Below are positions 43,801 through 52,338 of a stretch of DNA of 64,000 nt, piece by piece. Position 1 is the stretch's first letter. Every line of letters begins with the position of its first letter. Below the pieces are notes generated by a model. The model ran no database searches and was not told where the DNA came from. It saw nothing but the letters and a program-made list of their open reading frames with translations. Position numbers and translations under genes: made by a program. Source of the stretch: Halodurantibacterium daqingensis (lineage in GTDB: Bacteria; Pseudomonadota; Alphaproteobacteria; Rhodobacterales; Rhodobacteraceae); NCBI RefSeq assembly GCF_042666235.1, contig NZ_JBHTFQ010000003.1, positions 124,001 to 188,000 of the forward strand, given 5' to 3'.

Positions 43801-44502
43801 ATGCGATTGCTTACGACAGGGATTCAGGGGCTTCTCGGCCTCCTGGTTCTCGCCGGGGCGGCCTCCGCTGAGGTGGATACCGACGAAACCGAAACACCCG
43901 CCGTGGCCGAAGCGCAGGCGATCGACGAACGGATCGCCGCCCTTTTCGGCCAGGAGAACGCGGCGCTGGGTGCGCTGAACCAGACCCATGTGGACAAGAT
44001 CACCACCGCTCCGACTGCAGTGGCGCAGACGGGCGTGGTCGAGGTGCGTTACGATCCCAGCTGGCTGGCGCAACTGCCGGCGCAGCGGGGCGATGAAGAA
44101 TGGCAGTGCCTGGCGAAGGCACTTTACTTCGAGGCGCGCGGCGAGCCCGTCCGCGGCCAGTTTGCCGTGGCCGAGGTGATCCTCAACCGGGTCGAGGCGC
44201 GCGAATACCCCAACACGATCTGCGGCGTCGTCCACCAGGGAAGCGGCCGCAAGTTTGCCTGCCAGTTCACCTTTACCTGCGACGGGCGCCCCGAAACGAT
44301 CCGCGAACAGGCCGCCTATCAGCAGGTCGGCAAGATCGCGTCGCTGATGATCAACGGTGCCCCGCGTGCCCTGACCGATGGCGCGACGCATTTCCATACT
44401 CATGCCGTGCGGCCGCGTTGGGCGAGCAAGTTTCCCCGCACCGCAACGATCGGGTCGCACCGTTTCTACCGCCAGCCCGTGCAACTGGTTTCCTCGCGCT
44501 GA
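43801..44502 (+). CDS. SleB-type cell wall hydrolase
   Basis: A secreted peptidoglycan hydrolase of the SleB/CwlJ (hydrolase_2) family, 233 aa. A signal peptide (MRLLTTGIQGLLGLLVLAGAASA) precedes an acidic linker and the catalytic domain (about residues 100-225) with QCLAKALYFEARGEP (catalytic Glu), AVAEVILNRV, and CQFTFTCDGR. Cysteines in CLAKA, TICGVV, FACQF and FTCDG may form disulfides. Likely a lytic transglycosylase acting on septal or polar peptidoglycan. The CtrA-like site upstream hints at cell-cycle or gene-transfer-agent control, which is inference. Confidence 0.9.
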   Translation: MRLLTTGIQGLLGLLVLAGAASAEVDTDETETPAVAEAQAIDERIAALFGQENAALGALNQTHVDKITTAPTAVAQTGVVEVRYDPSWLAQLPAQRGDEEWQCLAKALYFEARGEPVRGQFAVAEVILNRVEAREYPNTICGVVHQGSGRKFACQFTFTCDGRPETIREQAAYQQVGKIASLMINGAPRALTDGATHFHTHAVRPRWASKFPRTATIGSHRFYRQPVQLVSSR

Positions 44503-44510
44503 CCCCTGGG

Positions 44511-44557
44511 CCGCCCGTAAGGGGCGGTCTGCCCGCAGCGGCTTCTGTCTGCCGCTG
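44511..44557 (+). terminator. Two consecutive hairpins after the hydrolase gene
   Basis: First stem CCGCCC / GGGCGG (44511-44527), second stem CAGCGGC / GCCGCTG with an 8-nt loop (44536-44557). Neither has a T-tract. They lie in the 99-bp gap before folB and probably separate the two genes. Confidence 0.5.
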
Positions 44558-44601
44558 GATGTGGTAGTGTCCACGCTCAACCTCTGCAGACCAGGCCTTG
44601 C

Positions 44602-45522
44602 ATGACCACCGACATCCGCCTCGCTTTCGCCCATCCCGAAGAACGTGCCGAGGCCACCGCCGGGGCTGATCCGCGGGACAGGATCTCGCTCCGCGATCAC
44701 GTGGTCGAGGTCGAGATCGGGGCCTTCCAGACCGAACGGGGCAAGACGCAGCGGGTCTGTTTCAACATCGTGGTCGAGGTTCGGCCACATCCCGCGCCGA
44801 TCGAGGATGATGTTGACCGGATCCTCTCCTATGACAGGATCACCGAGGCAATCGCGGCCGAGCTTGCGGCCGAACGTCTTAACCTGCTTGAAACCCTTGC
44901 CGCGCGGATTGCCGAACGCATCCTCGCCGAACCGCAGGCGATGCGGGTCTTTGTACGGATCGAGAAACTGGATCGCGGCCCCGGCGCGCTGGGGGTCGAG
45001 ATTGTCCGCAGCCGTGCCGAGGCGCCGATGCAGGCCGCAGCCGGGGATGGATCGCTCGCCGATCTGCAGCCGATCGTGGTCTGTCTGGACAATGCGGCCA
45101 TCGCCGCCCCCGATCTGTCGCAGCGCCTTGACGCGCTTCTTGGCCGCGGCCGGCCGCTTGTGCTGACAGTCGGGCTTCCGGCCGAGGCCCTGCCGCAGGT
45201 GGAACCGCGCGCGGTCCAGCGACGCATCGATCTTCTGGGGATCGAGCAGAATGCCTGGCGACTTGCTGCGCGGGACGGGCGGTGCCTGGTCGTCGGCAGC
45301 CGGACCGAGATCGACTGGGCCTTGCGCAACGGGCGCATGATCGTCTGGGCGCCCTCCAAGCTGGTGCTTGACGCGGTGGACGGACCCAAGGCATCGGCGC
45401 GGGATGGTGTCGCGCTTGCATTGTGGCTGGCGGAAACGCTGGCCGCCGACCGGCTTCTGGTGATGGGCGAGGGGCGTGCACCGGCGGGAAGCCGCATTGC
45501 GGTCGAGCATCTGAACAGCTGA
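44602..45522 (+). CDS. folB: Dihydroneopterin aldolase domain fused to an uncharacterised C-terminal domain
   Basis: A 306-aa protein. Residues about 25-135 match FolB (IGAFQTERGKTQRV with the active Glu, SYDRITEAI, VRIEKLDRGPGA with the Lys), the aldolase step of folate synthesis. The remaining 155-170 residues, from about position 150, are not part of FolB; they look like an alpha/beta domain with VVCLDNAAIAAP, LVLTVGLPAEALPQ and IVWAPSKLVLDAV. I cannot assign them. It is followed by folP and glmM in the same direction, the usual folate order. The ATG at 44602 has no strong RBS. Confidence 0.85.
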   Translation: MTTDIRLAFAHPEERAEATAGADPRDRISLRDHVVEVEIGAFQTERGKTQRVCFNIVVEVRPHPAPIEDDVDRILSYDRITEAIAAELAAERLNLLETLAARIAERILAEPQAMRVFVRIEKLDRGPGALGVEIVRSRAEAPMQAAAGDGSLADLQPIVVCLDNAAIAAPDLSQRLDALLGRGRPLVLTVGLPAEALPQVEPRAVQRRIDLLGIEQNAWRLAARDGRCLVVGSRTEIDWALRNGRMIVWAPSKLVLDAVDGPKASARDGVALALWLAETLAADRLLVMGEGRAPAGSRIAVEHLNS

Positions 45523-45560
45523 GCCTTGCAAAGCGCCGAATTTTTGCGCACATCCCCTCG

Positions 45561-46577
45561 ATGGACTATTTCCGACCGATCCCATCGTGCGATCCTGCAC
45601 GCCCCGCTGCGGCATTGAGCCTTGCCGGCGGCTGGTGCTGGTTTGACCGGATCGAGGTTCTGTCACGAACGCGGCCGGCGCGTATCATCCCTGCACATGA
45701 GGCGCCCCGCGAGGTTCTGCAGCGGCTGTGCGCGGCGCGCGCGCCGCAAGCCGGCTGTGCCATGGATCGCCCGCAGATCATGGGAATCCTGAACGTCACC
45801 CCCGACAGCTTTTCCGACGGGGGTCGCCATGATCTCCCGGACCGTGCATTGGCCCATGCGCAAGCAATGGTGCGTGCCGGCGCAAGCATCATCGACGTCG
45901 GCGGCGAAAGCACCCGCCCCGGCGCCGACCTCGTGCCGGATGCGGTTGAAAGCGCGCGGACAGGGCCGGTCATTTCTGCACTGCGTGCTGCAAAGGTGGC
46001 GGTCCCGATCTCGATCGACACACGCAAGGCTTCGGTGGCGCGCGCGGCGCTGGTGGCGGGCGCGACGCTGGTGAATGACGTATCGGCTTTCACCCATGAC
46101 CCGGAATTGCTGGATCTGGTGGCGCAGCTGGATGTTCCGGTCTGCCTGATGCATGCGCAGGGCACGCCGCAGACCATGCAGCACAACCCCTGCTATGACG
46201 ATGTGCTGCTGGATGTTTACGACTGGCTGGAGGCGAGGGTGCTGGCCGCCGAGGCTGGGGGCATTTCCCGCAGCCGCATCATCGTCGATCCGGGTATCGG
46301 CTTTGGCAAGACCGAGGCGCACAACCTCGCGCTTCTGCATCGGCTGAGCCTGTTTCATGCCCTTGGGTGCCCGCTGCTGCTGGGGGTGTCGCGCAAGCGC
46401 TTCATCGGCCGGATCGGCGGGGCCGGGAACCCCGCAGACCGGGCGCACGGTTCGGTCGCGGTTGCGCTGGCCGGCGTTGCGCAGGGCGCGCAGATCCTGC
46501 GCGTCCATGACGTTGCGGAAACCGACCAGGCGCTGCGGCTGTGGTCAGCCGTTACACTTGAAGGAGAGGGGCGATGA
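45561..46577 (+). CDS. folP: Dihydropteroate synthase
   Basis: Joins p-aminobenzoate to the pterin, the sulfonamide target. The 338-aa product has all family blocks: MGILNVTPDSFSDGGRH, DVGGESTRPGADL, ISIDTRKASVA, LVNDVSAF, VDPGIGFGKTEAHN, GVSRKRFIGRI, and RVHDVAE. There is an N-terminal extension of about 70 residues before the first motif (MDYFRPIPSCD...), longer than in E. coli. The stop overlaps the glmM start (ATGA). Confidence 0.95.
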   Translation: MDYFRPIPSCDPARPAAALSLAGGWCWFDRIEVLSRTRPARIIPAHEAPREVLQRLCAARAPQAGCAMDRPQIMGILNVTPDSFSDGGRHDLPDRALAHAQAMVRAGASIIDVGGESTRPGADLVPDAVESARTGPVISALRAAKVAVPISIDTRKASVARAALVAGATLVNDVSAFTHDPELLDLVAQLDVPVCLMHAQGTPQTMQHNPCYDDVLLDVYDWLEARVLAAEAGGISRSRIIVDPGIGFGKTEAHNLALLHRLSLFHALGCPLLLGVSRKRFIGRIGGAGNPADRAHGSVAVALAGVAQGAQILRVHDVAETDQALRLWSAVTLEGEGR

Positions 46578-47917
46578 CGCGCAAGCTCTTTGGAACCGAT
46601 GGAGTTCGGGGACAGGCGAACAGCTTTCCCATGACCGCCGAGATCGCGCTGCGCCTCGGCGCCGCTGCCGGGCGTTTCTTTCGCCGCGACGGCCAGAAAC
46701 AGCATCGGGTGGTGATCGGCAAGGACACGCGGCTGTCGGGCTACATGCTGGAGAATGCGCTGACGGCGGGGCTTACCTCGACCGGGATGAACGTGCTGCT
46801 TCTGGGTCCGGTGCCGACGCCTGCGGTGGGCTTTCTCACCCGCTCGATGCGGGCGGATGTCGGGATCATGATCTCGGCCAGCCACAACCCGCATCAGGAT
46901 AACGGCATCAAGTTCTTCGGCCCCGACGGCTTCAAGCTCTCGGACGAGGCCGAGGCCGAGATCGAGGCGATCCTCGAAGGCGAGATCCAGCCGGCGCAGC
47001 CCCAGAATATCGGCCGGGCCCGCCGGATCGATGACGGGCGCGGGCGCTATGTGGAATATGCCAAGACCACCTTTCCGGGCCGCAAGCGTCTGACCGGCAT
47101 CAAGGTGGTGGTGGATTGCGCGAACGGCGCCGCCTATCGCGCCGCGCCGGACGTGCTGTGGGAACTGGGGGCCGAGGTGATCCCGGTTGGTGTTTCGCCC
47201 AACGGCTACAACATCAATGACGGTTGTGGTTCAACGAACACACGCGCCGCCGCTGAAACGGTGGTGGCTCATGGCGCCGACATGGGGATCTGCCTCGACG
47301 GCGACGCGGACCGGGTGATGATCCTCGATGAACGCGGGCAGGTGGCGGATGGCGACCAGATCATGGGCCTTTTCGCCGCCCGCTGGGCCGCCGAAGGGCG
47401 CCTGCGCGGCGATACGCTGGTCGCCACCGTGATGTCGAACCTCGGGCTGGAACGGTTCCTGACCGGGCGGGGCTTGCGGCTGGAACGCACCGCCGTCGGC
47501 GACCGCTATGTCGTCGAGCGGATGCGCGGGGGCGGCTTCAACCTTGGCGGCGAACAGTCGGGCCATATCGTGATGACCGACTATGCCACGACCGGCGACG
47601 GGCTGATCGCGGGGCTGCAATTCCTGGCCGCGATGGCGGAAACCGGCGAACCCGCCAGTGCGCTGGTGCGGCAGTTCGACCCGGTGCCGCAGCTTCTGAA
47701 GAACGTGCGCTATGCAGCGGGGGCCGACCCGCTTGCCGCCACCCGTGTGCAGTCCCGCATCGCCGAGGCCGAGGCGCAGCTGAGCGGCTGCGGCCGGCTC
47801 CTGATCCGCAAGTCGGGCACCGAACCCCTGATCCGCGTCATGGCGGAATGCGAGGATGCGGCGCTGCTGGCCGAGGTCGTCAACGGCATCGTGGCCGAGG
47901 TGGAACGGGCAGCCTGA
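46574..47917 (+). CDS. glmM: Phosphoglucosamine mutase
   Basis: Converts glucosamine-6-phosphate to glucosamine-1-phosphate for peptidoglycan and LPS precursors. The 447-aa product has the start RKLFGTDGVRGQAN, the phosphoserine loop ISASHNPHQDNGIKFFG (Ser103), the metal loop CLDGDADRVMI, and GGEQSGHIV. It is translationally coupled to folP by a 4-bp overlap. Confidence 0.97.
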   Translation: MTRKLFGTDGVRGQANSFPMTAEIALRLGAAAGRFFRRDGQKQHRVVIGKDTRLSGYMLENALTAGLTSTGMNVLLLGPVPTPAVGFLTRSMRADVGIMISASHNPHQDNGIKFFGPDGFKLSDEAEAEIEAILEGEIQPAQPQNIGRARRIDDGRGRYVEYAKTTFPGRKRLTGIKVVVDCANGAAYRAAPDVLWELGAEVIPVGVSPNGYNINDGCGSTNTRAAAETVVAHGADMGICLDGDADRVMILDERGQVADGDQIMGLFAARWAAEGRLRGDTLVATVMSNLGLERFLTGRGLRLERTAVGDRYVVERMRGGGFNLGGEQSGHIVMTDYATTGDGLIAGLQFLAAMAETGEPASALVRQFDPVPQLLKNVRYAAGADPLAATRVQSRIAEAEAQLSGCGRLLIRKSGTEPLIRVMAECEDAALLAEVVNGIVAEVERAA

Positions 47918-47922
47918 AATGA

Positions 47923-47946
47923 AAAGGCGCCCCACGGGGCGCCTTT
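47923..47946. terminator. Bidirectional terminator between glmM and ilvC
   Basis: Inverted repeat AAAGGCGCCCC / GGGGCGCCTTT with two bases between, flanked by A- and T-runs in both directions. It sits 6 bp after glmM and 19 bp before the ilvC stop, serving both convergent genes. Confidence 0.85.
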
Positions 47947-47965
47947 CGTCGATCTGGTCCCGAAC

Positions 47966-48988
47966 TCAGTTCCGGGCCTTGTCGACCATCTTGCCGGCGG
48001 AGATCCAGGGCATCATCGCGCGCAGCTTCTCGCCCACCTTCTCGATCTGGTGTTCGTCGTTGATGCGGCGGGTGGCCTTGAAGAAGGGCTGACCCACGGC
48101 GTTTTCCTGCATGAAGTCACGCACGAACTTGCCGGTCTGGATGTCGGTCAGGACCGCCTTCATCCGCGCCTTGGTTTCCTCATAGGGCAGGATGCGCGGG
48201 CCGCTGACATATTCGCCATATTCGGCGGTGTTCGAGATCGAGTAGTTCATGTTCGCGATGCCGCCTTCGTAGATCAGGTCCACGATCAGCTTCACCTCGT
48301 GCAGGCACTCGAAATAGGCCATCTCGGGCTCATAGCCGGCCTCGACCAGCGTCTCGAAGCCCATGCGGATCAGCTCGACCAGACCACCGCACAGCACCGC
48401 CTGTTCACCGAAGAGGTCGGTTTCGCATTCCTGACGGAAGTTCGTCTCGATGATACCCGAACGCCCGCCACCGATGGCCGAGCAGTAGGAGAGGCCGATT
48501 TCCATCGCCTTGCCGGTCGCGTCCTGATGCACCGCGACGAGGCAGGGAACGCCGCCGCCCTTGGTGTATTCGCCGCGCACGGTGTGGCCGGGGCCCTTGG
48601 GCGCCATCATGATGACGTCGACGCCCTTTTTCGGCTCGATCAGGCCGAAATGCACGTTCAGGCCGTGGGCAAAGGCAATCGCCGCGCCTTCGCGCAGGTT
48701 GTCATGGACGTATTTCCTGTAGGTCTCGGCCTGAAGTTCGTCGGGCATGGTGAACATGATCAGGTCGCACCAGGCGGCAGCCTCGGCGATGCCCATCACC
48801 TGCAGGCCTTCACCTTGCGCCTTGGCGGCCGAGGGCGAGCCTTCGCGCAGCGCGACGACGATGTTCTTGGCGCCCGAATCCCGCAGGTTCAGCGCATGGG
48901 CGTGGCCCTGGCTGCCATAGCCCAGAATGGCGACCTTCTTGTCCTTGATCAGGTTGATATCGCAGTCGCGATCGTAATAGACGCGCAT
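47966..48988 (-). CDS. ilvC: Ketol-acid reductoisomerase
   Basis: NADPH and Mg2+ dependent step of valine, leucine and isoleucine synthesis. The 340-aa class I enzyme begins MRVYYDRDCDINLIKDKKVA, with the dinucleotide loop ILGYGSQGHAHALN, the His in HGLNVHFG, MMAPKGPGH, and the metal-binding DLFGEQAVLCGG and FECLHEVKLIVD blocks. It is divergent from an Lrp/AsnC gene across 129 bp, which suggests leucine-responsive control. Confidence 0.97.
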   Translation of the reverse strand: MRVYYDRDCDINLIKDKKVAILGYGSQGHAHALNLRDSGAKNIVVALREGSPSAAKAQGEGLQVMGIAEAAAWCDLIMFTMPDELQAETYRKYVHDNLREGAAIAFAHGLNVHFGLIEPKKGVDVIMMAPKGPGHTVRGEYTKGGGVPCLVAVHQDATGKAMEIGLSYCSAIGGGRSGIIETNFRQECETDLFGEQAVLCGGLVELIRMGFETLVEAGYEPEMAYFECLHEVKLIVDLIYEGGIANMNYSISNTAEYGEYVSGPRILPYEETKARMKAVLTDIQTGKFVRDFMQENAVGQPFFKATRRINDEHQIEKVGEKLRAMMPWISAGKMVDKARN

Positions 48989-49053
48989 GTCCGTTTCCTT
49001 CCCTATGCTGATGTCCGGACCTTAGGGCAAACCGGGGAGTGGTTCGTTGTAAA

Positions 49054-49090
49054 ATTCCGGAATGATGGCTATAAACTGCGAAAATCATTC
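49054..49090. promoter_or_regulatory. Inverted repeats in the ilvC-lrp divergent control region
   Basis: A 10-bp palindrome ATTCCGGAAT (49054-49063) overlaps an inverted pair GAATGAT (49060-49066) / ATCATTC (49084-49090). Between the two arms lies CTATAAA, a likely -10 for the regulator gene. The arrangement is a plausible operator for an Lrp-type protein controlling both directions. No biochemical support. Confidence 0.45.
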
Positions 49091-49117
49091 GCCTATGGCT
49101 TCTTTGGCAAAATCATC

Positions 49118-49576
49118 ATGTCCATTGACGATACTGACCGCCGCATCTTGCGCCATTTGCTGGCCGAGCCTGACCTGCCGACAGCGGTGCTGGCCGAACG
49201 GGCCGGCGTCACCTCCGGCACCTGCTGGCGGCGGTTGGAGCGATTGCGTGGCCTTGGCGTCTTGCGCGGGCAGGGGATGGCCGTGGACTGGCGGCGACTG
49301 GGCTATGAAATCGAGGTGTCGCTGCGCTTCACGCTCGACAAGACGGCGCCCCGGGCCTTCGATGATTTCCTTGAGGCGGCGCGCAAGGTGCCCGAGGTGA
49401 TCCAGATCCAGACCTTCCTTGGCCGCGTCGATGTGCGCCTGAACATGGTGGCTCGCAACATGGCGCATTATCAGGAGGTTTACCGCAGCCGCATCCTGAC
49501 CCTTCCGCATATCGCCGATATCGAGGCGCTGATGCATGTCGCGACGATCAAGGACAGCGTGGAGCTGCCGCTATGA
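49118..49576 (+). CDS. Lrp/AsnC family transcriptional regulator
   Basis: A 152-aa Lrp-type regulator: N-terminal winged helix (MSIDDTDRRILRHLLAEPD, then LAERAGVTSGTCWRRLERL) and a C-terminal RAM ligand-binding domain with the typical VIQIQTFLGRVDVRLN stretch. It lies divergent from ilvC. The start overlaps nothing; an ATG with no strong RBS. The next gene, a close paralogue, overlaps its stop by 4 bp, so the two regulators may form hetero-oligomers. Confidence 0.93.
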   Translation: MSIDDTDRRILRHLLAEPDLPTAVLAERAGVTSGTCWRRLERLRGLGVLRGQGMAVDWRRLGYEIEVSLRFTLDKTAPRAFDDFLEAARKVPEVIQIQTFLGRVDVRLNMVARNMAHYQEVYRSRILTLPHIADIEALMHVATIKDSVELPL

Positions 49577-50031
49577 TCGACCTGGATGATACCGACCGCG
49601 CGATCCTGCGCGCATTGGTCGAAGATGCGAGCCAAAGCGCCAGTGCCCTTGGTCGGCGCTTTGGCCTTTCGCAGCCGGCAACCTGGCGCCGCATCCGCCG
49701 GATGGAGGAGGCGGGCGTCTTTCGCGGGCGCCGTGTGGAGATCGATCACGAACGGCTCGGATTTGGCGTGACGGTGTTTCTGGGCGTCAAGTTGGCAACC
49801 AAGGGGCGGGTGAGTCTGGAGGATTTCGAACGCGCGGTGTCAGCAATCCCCGAGGTGCAGACCGTGCAACACGTGCTGGGCGTCTACGACTACCGGCTGC
49901 GCGTCATCGCGCGCGACCTGAGCGATTTCGAGCGCGTGTTGCGGCGGCGGATCATGACCCTGCCCGGGTTGGGCCAGGTCGATGCCAACGTGCTGTTGTC
50001 GGAAGAACTGCTGCCAGGCCCTTTGGGCTGA
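49573..50031 (+). CDS. Second Lrp/AsnC family transcriptional regulator
   Basis: Paralogue of the preceding gene, also 152 aa: IDLDDTDRAILRALVEDASQ, LGRRFGLSQPATWRRIRRM helix-turn-helix, and a RAM domain with VQTVQHVLGVYDYRLRV. Translationally coupled by ATGA. Sequence differs substantially in the recognition helix, so the pair may recognise different half-sites. Confidence 0.92.
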   Translation: MIDLDDTDRAILRALVEDASQSASALGRRFGLSQPATWRRIRRMEEAGVFRGRRVEIDHERLGFGVTVFLGVKLATKGRVSLEDFERAVSAIPEVQTVQHVLGVYDYRLRVIARDLSDFERVLRRRIMTLPGLGQVDANVLLSEELLPGPLG

Positions 50032-50034
50032 GGA

Positions 50035-51231
50035 TCAGCGCATTCCCAGCCCCGCGCGCATCAAGGTCTGTCGCACAGGGCGCGCGGAATACAGCAGGTT
50101 GAGGGCGGCCGCCCGCGCATCACGCATGATCGGCTGCCCCAGCATCGAGGCGCGGTTCAGAAGATCGATCCCCGCCAGCCGCGTCTGCACCTCGGGCCAG
50201 CGCCGACGATGATAGGTTTCCAGCATCGCGGCACGTCCCAACGACTCTGGCTGCGCCTGCGCAAGCTCAAGAAGCACCCGCGTGTCGGCAAGGCTCATGT
50301 TCAGGCCCTGGGCGCCGATCGGCGGCACGACATGTGCGGCTTCCGCAATCAGCGCGGTGCGCTGGCCCGAAAAACGGGCGGCAATCTGGCTGATGATCGG
50401 CCAGATCGAGCGCCGGCCCAGAAGCGTCAGCGGCCCGAACAGGTGGCAAGAGCGTTCCGACATCTCGGCTTCGAAGGCCGCGGTTGGCAGGGCTGCAAGG
50501 CGCTGCGCCTCGGCGCCGCTTTCCATCCAGACCACAGCCGAACAGGGGCGGCCATCGCGATCGGGCAGGGGCACCAGCGTGAACGGCCCGCCCGAGCGGT
50601 GGATCTCGGTCGAGACATTCTCATGCGGGATCGGGTGGCTGACGGCGAAGGCCAGTGCCTTCTGACCATAGCGCGTGGTACGTACCGGAATACCCAGAGC
50701 TGTCCGCACCGGCGAACCGCGGCCATCGGCGGCGATCAGCAGCCGCGCCTCGATGCGGCTGTCGTCCGAAAGCGTCACAATGGCCGCGCTGTCCCGCGTC
50801 AGCACCGTGCGGGTACCGACTCCGGCCCGAAACGCGACGTTGGGAAGCTCCTCCAGTCGGAACAGCATTTCGCGGCGCAGAAGCCAGTTCGGCAGGTTCC
50901 ATCCGAAGGGTTGAGCCGAAATGTCTGCGGCGTCGAAATCCTTGACGATCCGAGCTTCGGGCACCTTTCCCCCGGCATCGACGATCCGCATCACCTGCAA
51001 GGGCGCCGCATGAGGCAGGAGGCGCGACCAGAGGCCCGCTGCCTCGAGCACCGCGACCGAGGGCTGAAGGAAGGCGGTGGTGCGCAGATCGGCATTGTCG
51101 GCCGCGCCATCGGTAACCGGCCGGGCCGGATCGACGCAGATCACGGAAAAACCCGCCGAGCCGAAAGCCGCAGCCGCTGTCAGCCCGGCAACCCCCCCGC
51201 CTGAAATCAGAATGTCCGTCCTGGTGCGCAT
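50035..51231 (-). CDS. UbiH/UbiF/Coq6-type FAD monooxygenase
   Basis: FAD-dependent aromatic hydroxylase, 398 aa, probably in ubiquinone ring hydroxylation. It has the Rossmann motif ISGGGVAGLTAAAAFGSAGF, the DG-like motif LLIAADGRGSPVR, and the second FAD block ALIAEAAHVVPPIGAQGLN. The GD motif commonly seen in this block reads AE here. Which ring position it hydroxylates cannot be told from sequence; UbiH, UbiF and UbiL have overlapping profiles. Its 3' end is 3 bp from the end of the convergent Lrp gene. Confidence 0.88.
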   Translation of the reverse strand: MRTRTDILISGGGVAGLTAAAAFGSAGFSVICVDPARPVTDGAADNADLRTTAFLQPSVAVLEAAGLWSRLLPHAAPLQVMRIVDAGGKVPEARIVKDFDAADISAQPFGWNLPNWLLRREMLFRLEELPNVAFRAGVGTRTVLTRDSAAIVTLSDDSRIEARLLIAADGRGSPVRTALGIPVRTTRYGQKALAFAVSHPIPHENVSTEIHRSGGPFTLVPLPDRDGRPCSAVVWMESGAEAQRLAALPTAAFEAEMSERSCHLFGPLTLLGRRSIWPIISQIAARFSGQRTALIAEAAHVVPPIGAQGLNMSLADTRVLLELAQAQPESLGRAAMLETYHRRRWPEVQTRLAGIDLLNRASMLGQPIMRDARAAALNLLYSARPVRQTLMRAGLGMR

Positions 51232-51291
51232 GGCCTTCCCTCCTGGGGATCAAGATAGGCCGCGAGCGGCCCCGCGTCCAAGAGCCATTGA

Positions 51292-51519
51292 TCAGCCCAG
51301 GCTCACAAGCACAAGAAGCAGCAGACAGACCGGTGCCGCCATCACGGCGGGCAGATACAGCGCCGGAAGCCCCCAGGTCATGACTGCGATCGCCCAGAGG
51401 CTCAGGATCGCCACCAGCAGATACCAGATGGAGTCTTCCTCGCGGTTGAGGTCGCGGGCAATCCAGCCGAACACCGGAATGCGATAGTACCATGGGCTGG
51501 GCGCGTGCATCGTGGTCAT
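51292..51519 (-). CDS. Small two-helix membrane protein
   Basis: A 75-aa protein of unknown function: MTTMHAPSPWYYRIPVFGWIARDL, then two hydrophobic helices (SIWYLLVAILSLWAIAVMTWG and LPAVMAAPVCLLLLVLVSLG). A strong GGAGGCC lies just upstream of the ATG, supporting a real gene. The amphipathic N-terminus with Trp and Tyr would sit at the membrane interface. I do not recognise the family. Confidence 0.72.
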   Translation of the reverse strand: MTTMHAPSPWYYRIPVFGWIARDLNREEDSIWYLLVAILSLWAIAVMTWGLPALYLPAVMAAPVCLLLLVLVSLG

Positions 51520-51600
51520 GGGGGCCTCCTGTTGGATGCGCCCGATATGGCCCCCGGGCGACAGTCCGAAAAGGCAGCATCTTGCCGCAGTGCGACAGGA

Positions 51601-52248
51601 TCACGCAGTCAGAAGCGACAGGAAATGCGGCAGGTCGTCCGTGTGATGATGGATATGCGGCGCTTGCAGTGGCTGGGGCGCCACATGAATCGTGCGCATC
51701 CCCATTTCGTGCGGCGCGGCGAGGTTGCGAGGGTCGTCCTCGAACATGGCGGCGGTGGCGGGGTCCAGTCGGTCGGCGGCAAAGATGGCCTCGAAGGCTG
51801 CGCGCTGCGGTTTTGGCAGATAGCCCGCATGTTCGACGCCATAGATCGCATCAAAAAGTCCTGAAAGACCGCGCGCCGCCAGCACCCGTTCGGCATAGGG
51901 CGCCGAGCCGTTGGTATAGACGATGCGCCGCCCCGGAAGCGCGCGGATCCGCGCCGCAAGCACCGGGTCCGGCAGCAGGGCATCGAACGAGATGTCGTGC
52001 ACATCAACCAGGTAAGGCTCGGGATCGATGCCATGGCGCTCCATCAGCCCGGCCAGCGTGGTTCCATAGCTTTGCCAGTAGTCCAAGCGCAGCCGGTTTG
52101 CCTCGGGGCGGGGCAGGTTCAGGGTGCGCATGACAAAATCGGTCATTCGCTGATCGATCTGATCGAACAGCCGGCTCCCGGGCGGGTAAAGCGTGTTATC
52201 GAGGTCAAACACCCAGCCGCGAACGTGAGAGAAATTCTGTGCAACCAT
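51601..52248 (-). CDS. HAD-superfamily pyrimidine 5'-nucleotidase
   Basis: HAD phosphatase of 215 aa of the PYR5/SDT1-like group. Motif I VFDLDNTLYPP, motif II RIVYTNGSAPYA, motif III lysine in GYLPKPQRAAFE, and motif IV MFEDDPRNL. It likely dephosphorylates UMP/CMP or related pyrimidine phosphates. Divergent from the GntR gene with 90 bp between. Confidence 0.9.
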   Translation of the reverse strand: MVAQNFSHVRGWVFDLDNTLYPPGSRLFDQIDQRMTDFVMRTLNLPRPEANRLRLDYWQSYGTTLAGLMERHGIDPEPYLVDVHDISFDALLPDPVLAARIRALPGRRIVYTNGSAPYAERVLAARGLSGLFDAIYGVEHAGYLPKPQRAAFEAIFAADRLDPATAAMFEDDPRNLAAPHEMGMRTIHVAPQPLQAPHIHHHTDDLPHFLSLLTA

Positions 52249-52338
52249 GGCGTCAGCTTATGCCCTTGCCACGACGGCGGCAATCGGCTTGATCGTTGCC
52301 AGCGGCAAAGCTTAGGATGCGCGCCGACGGGAGGAGCC

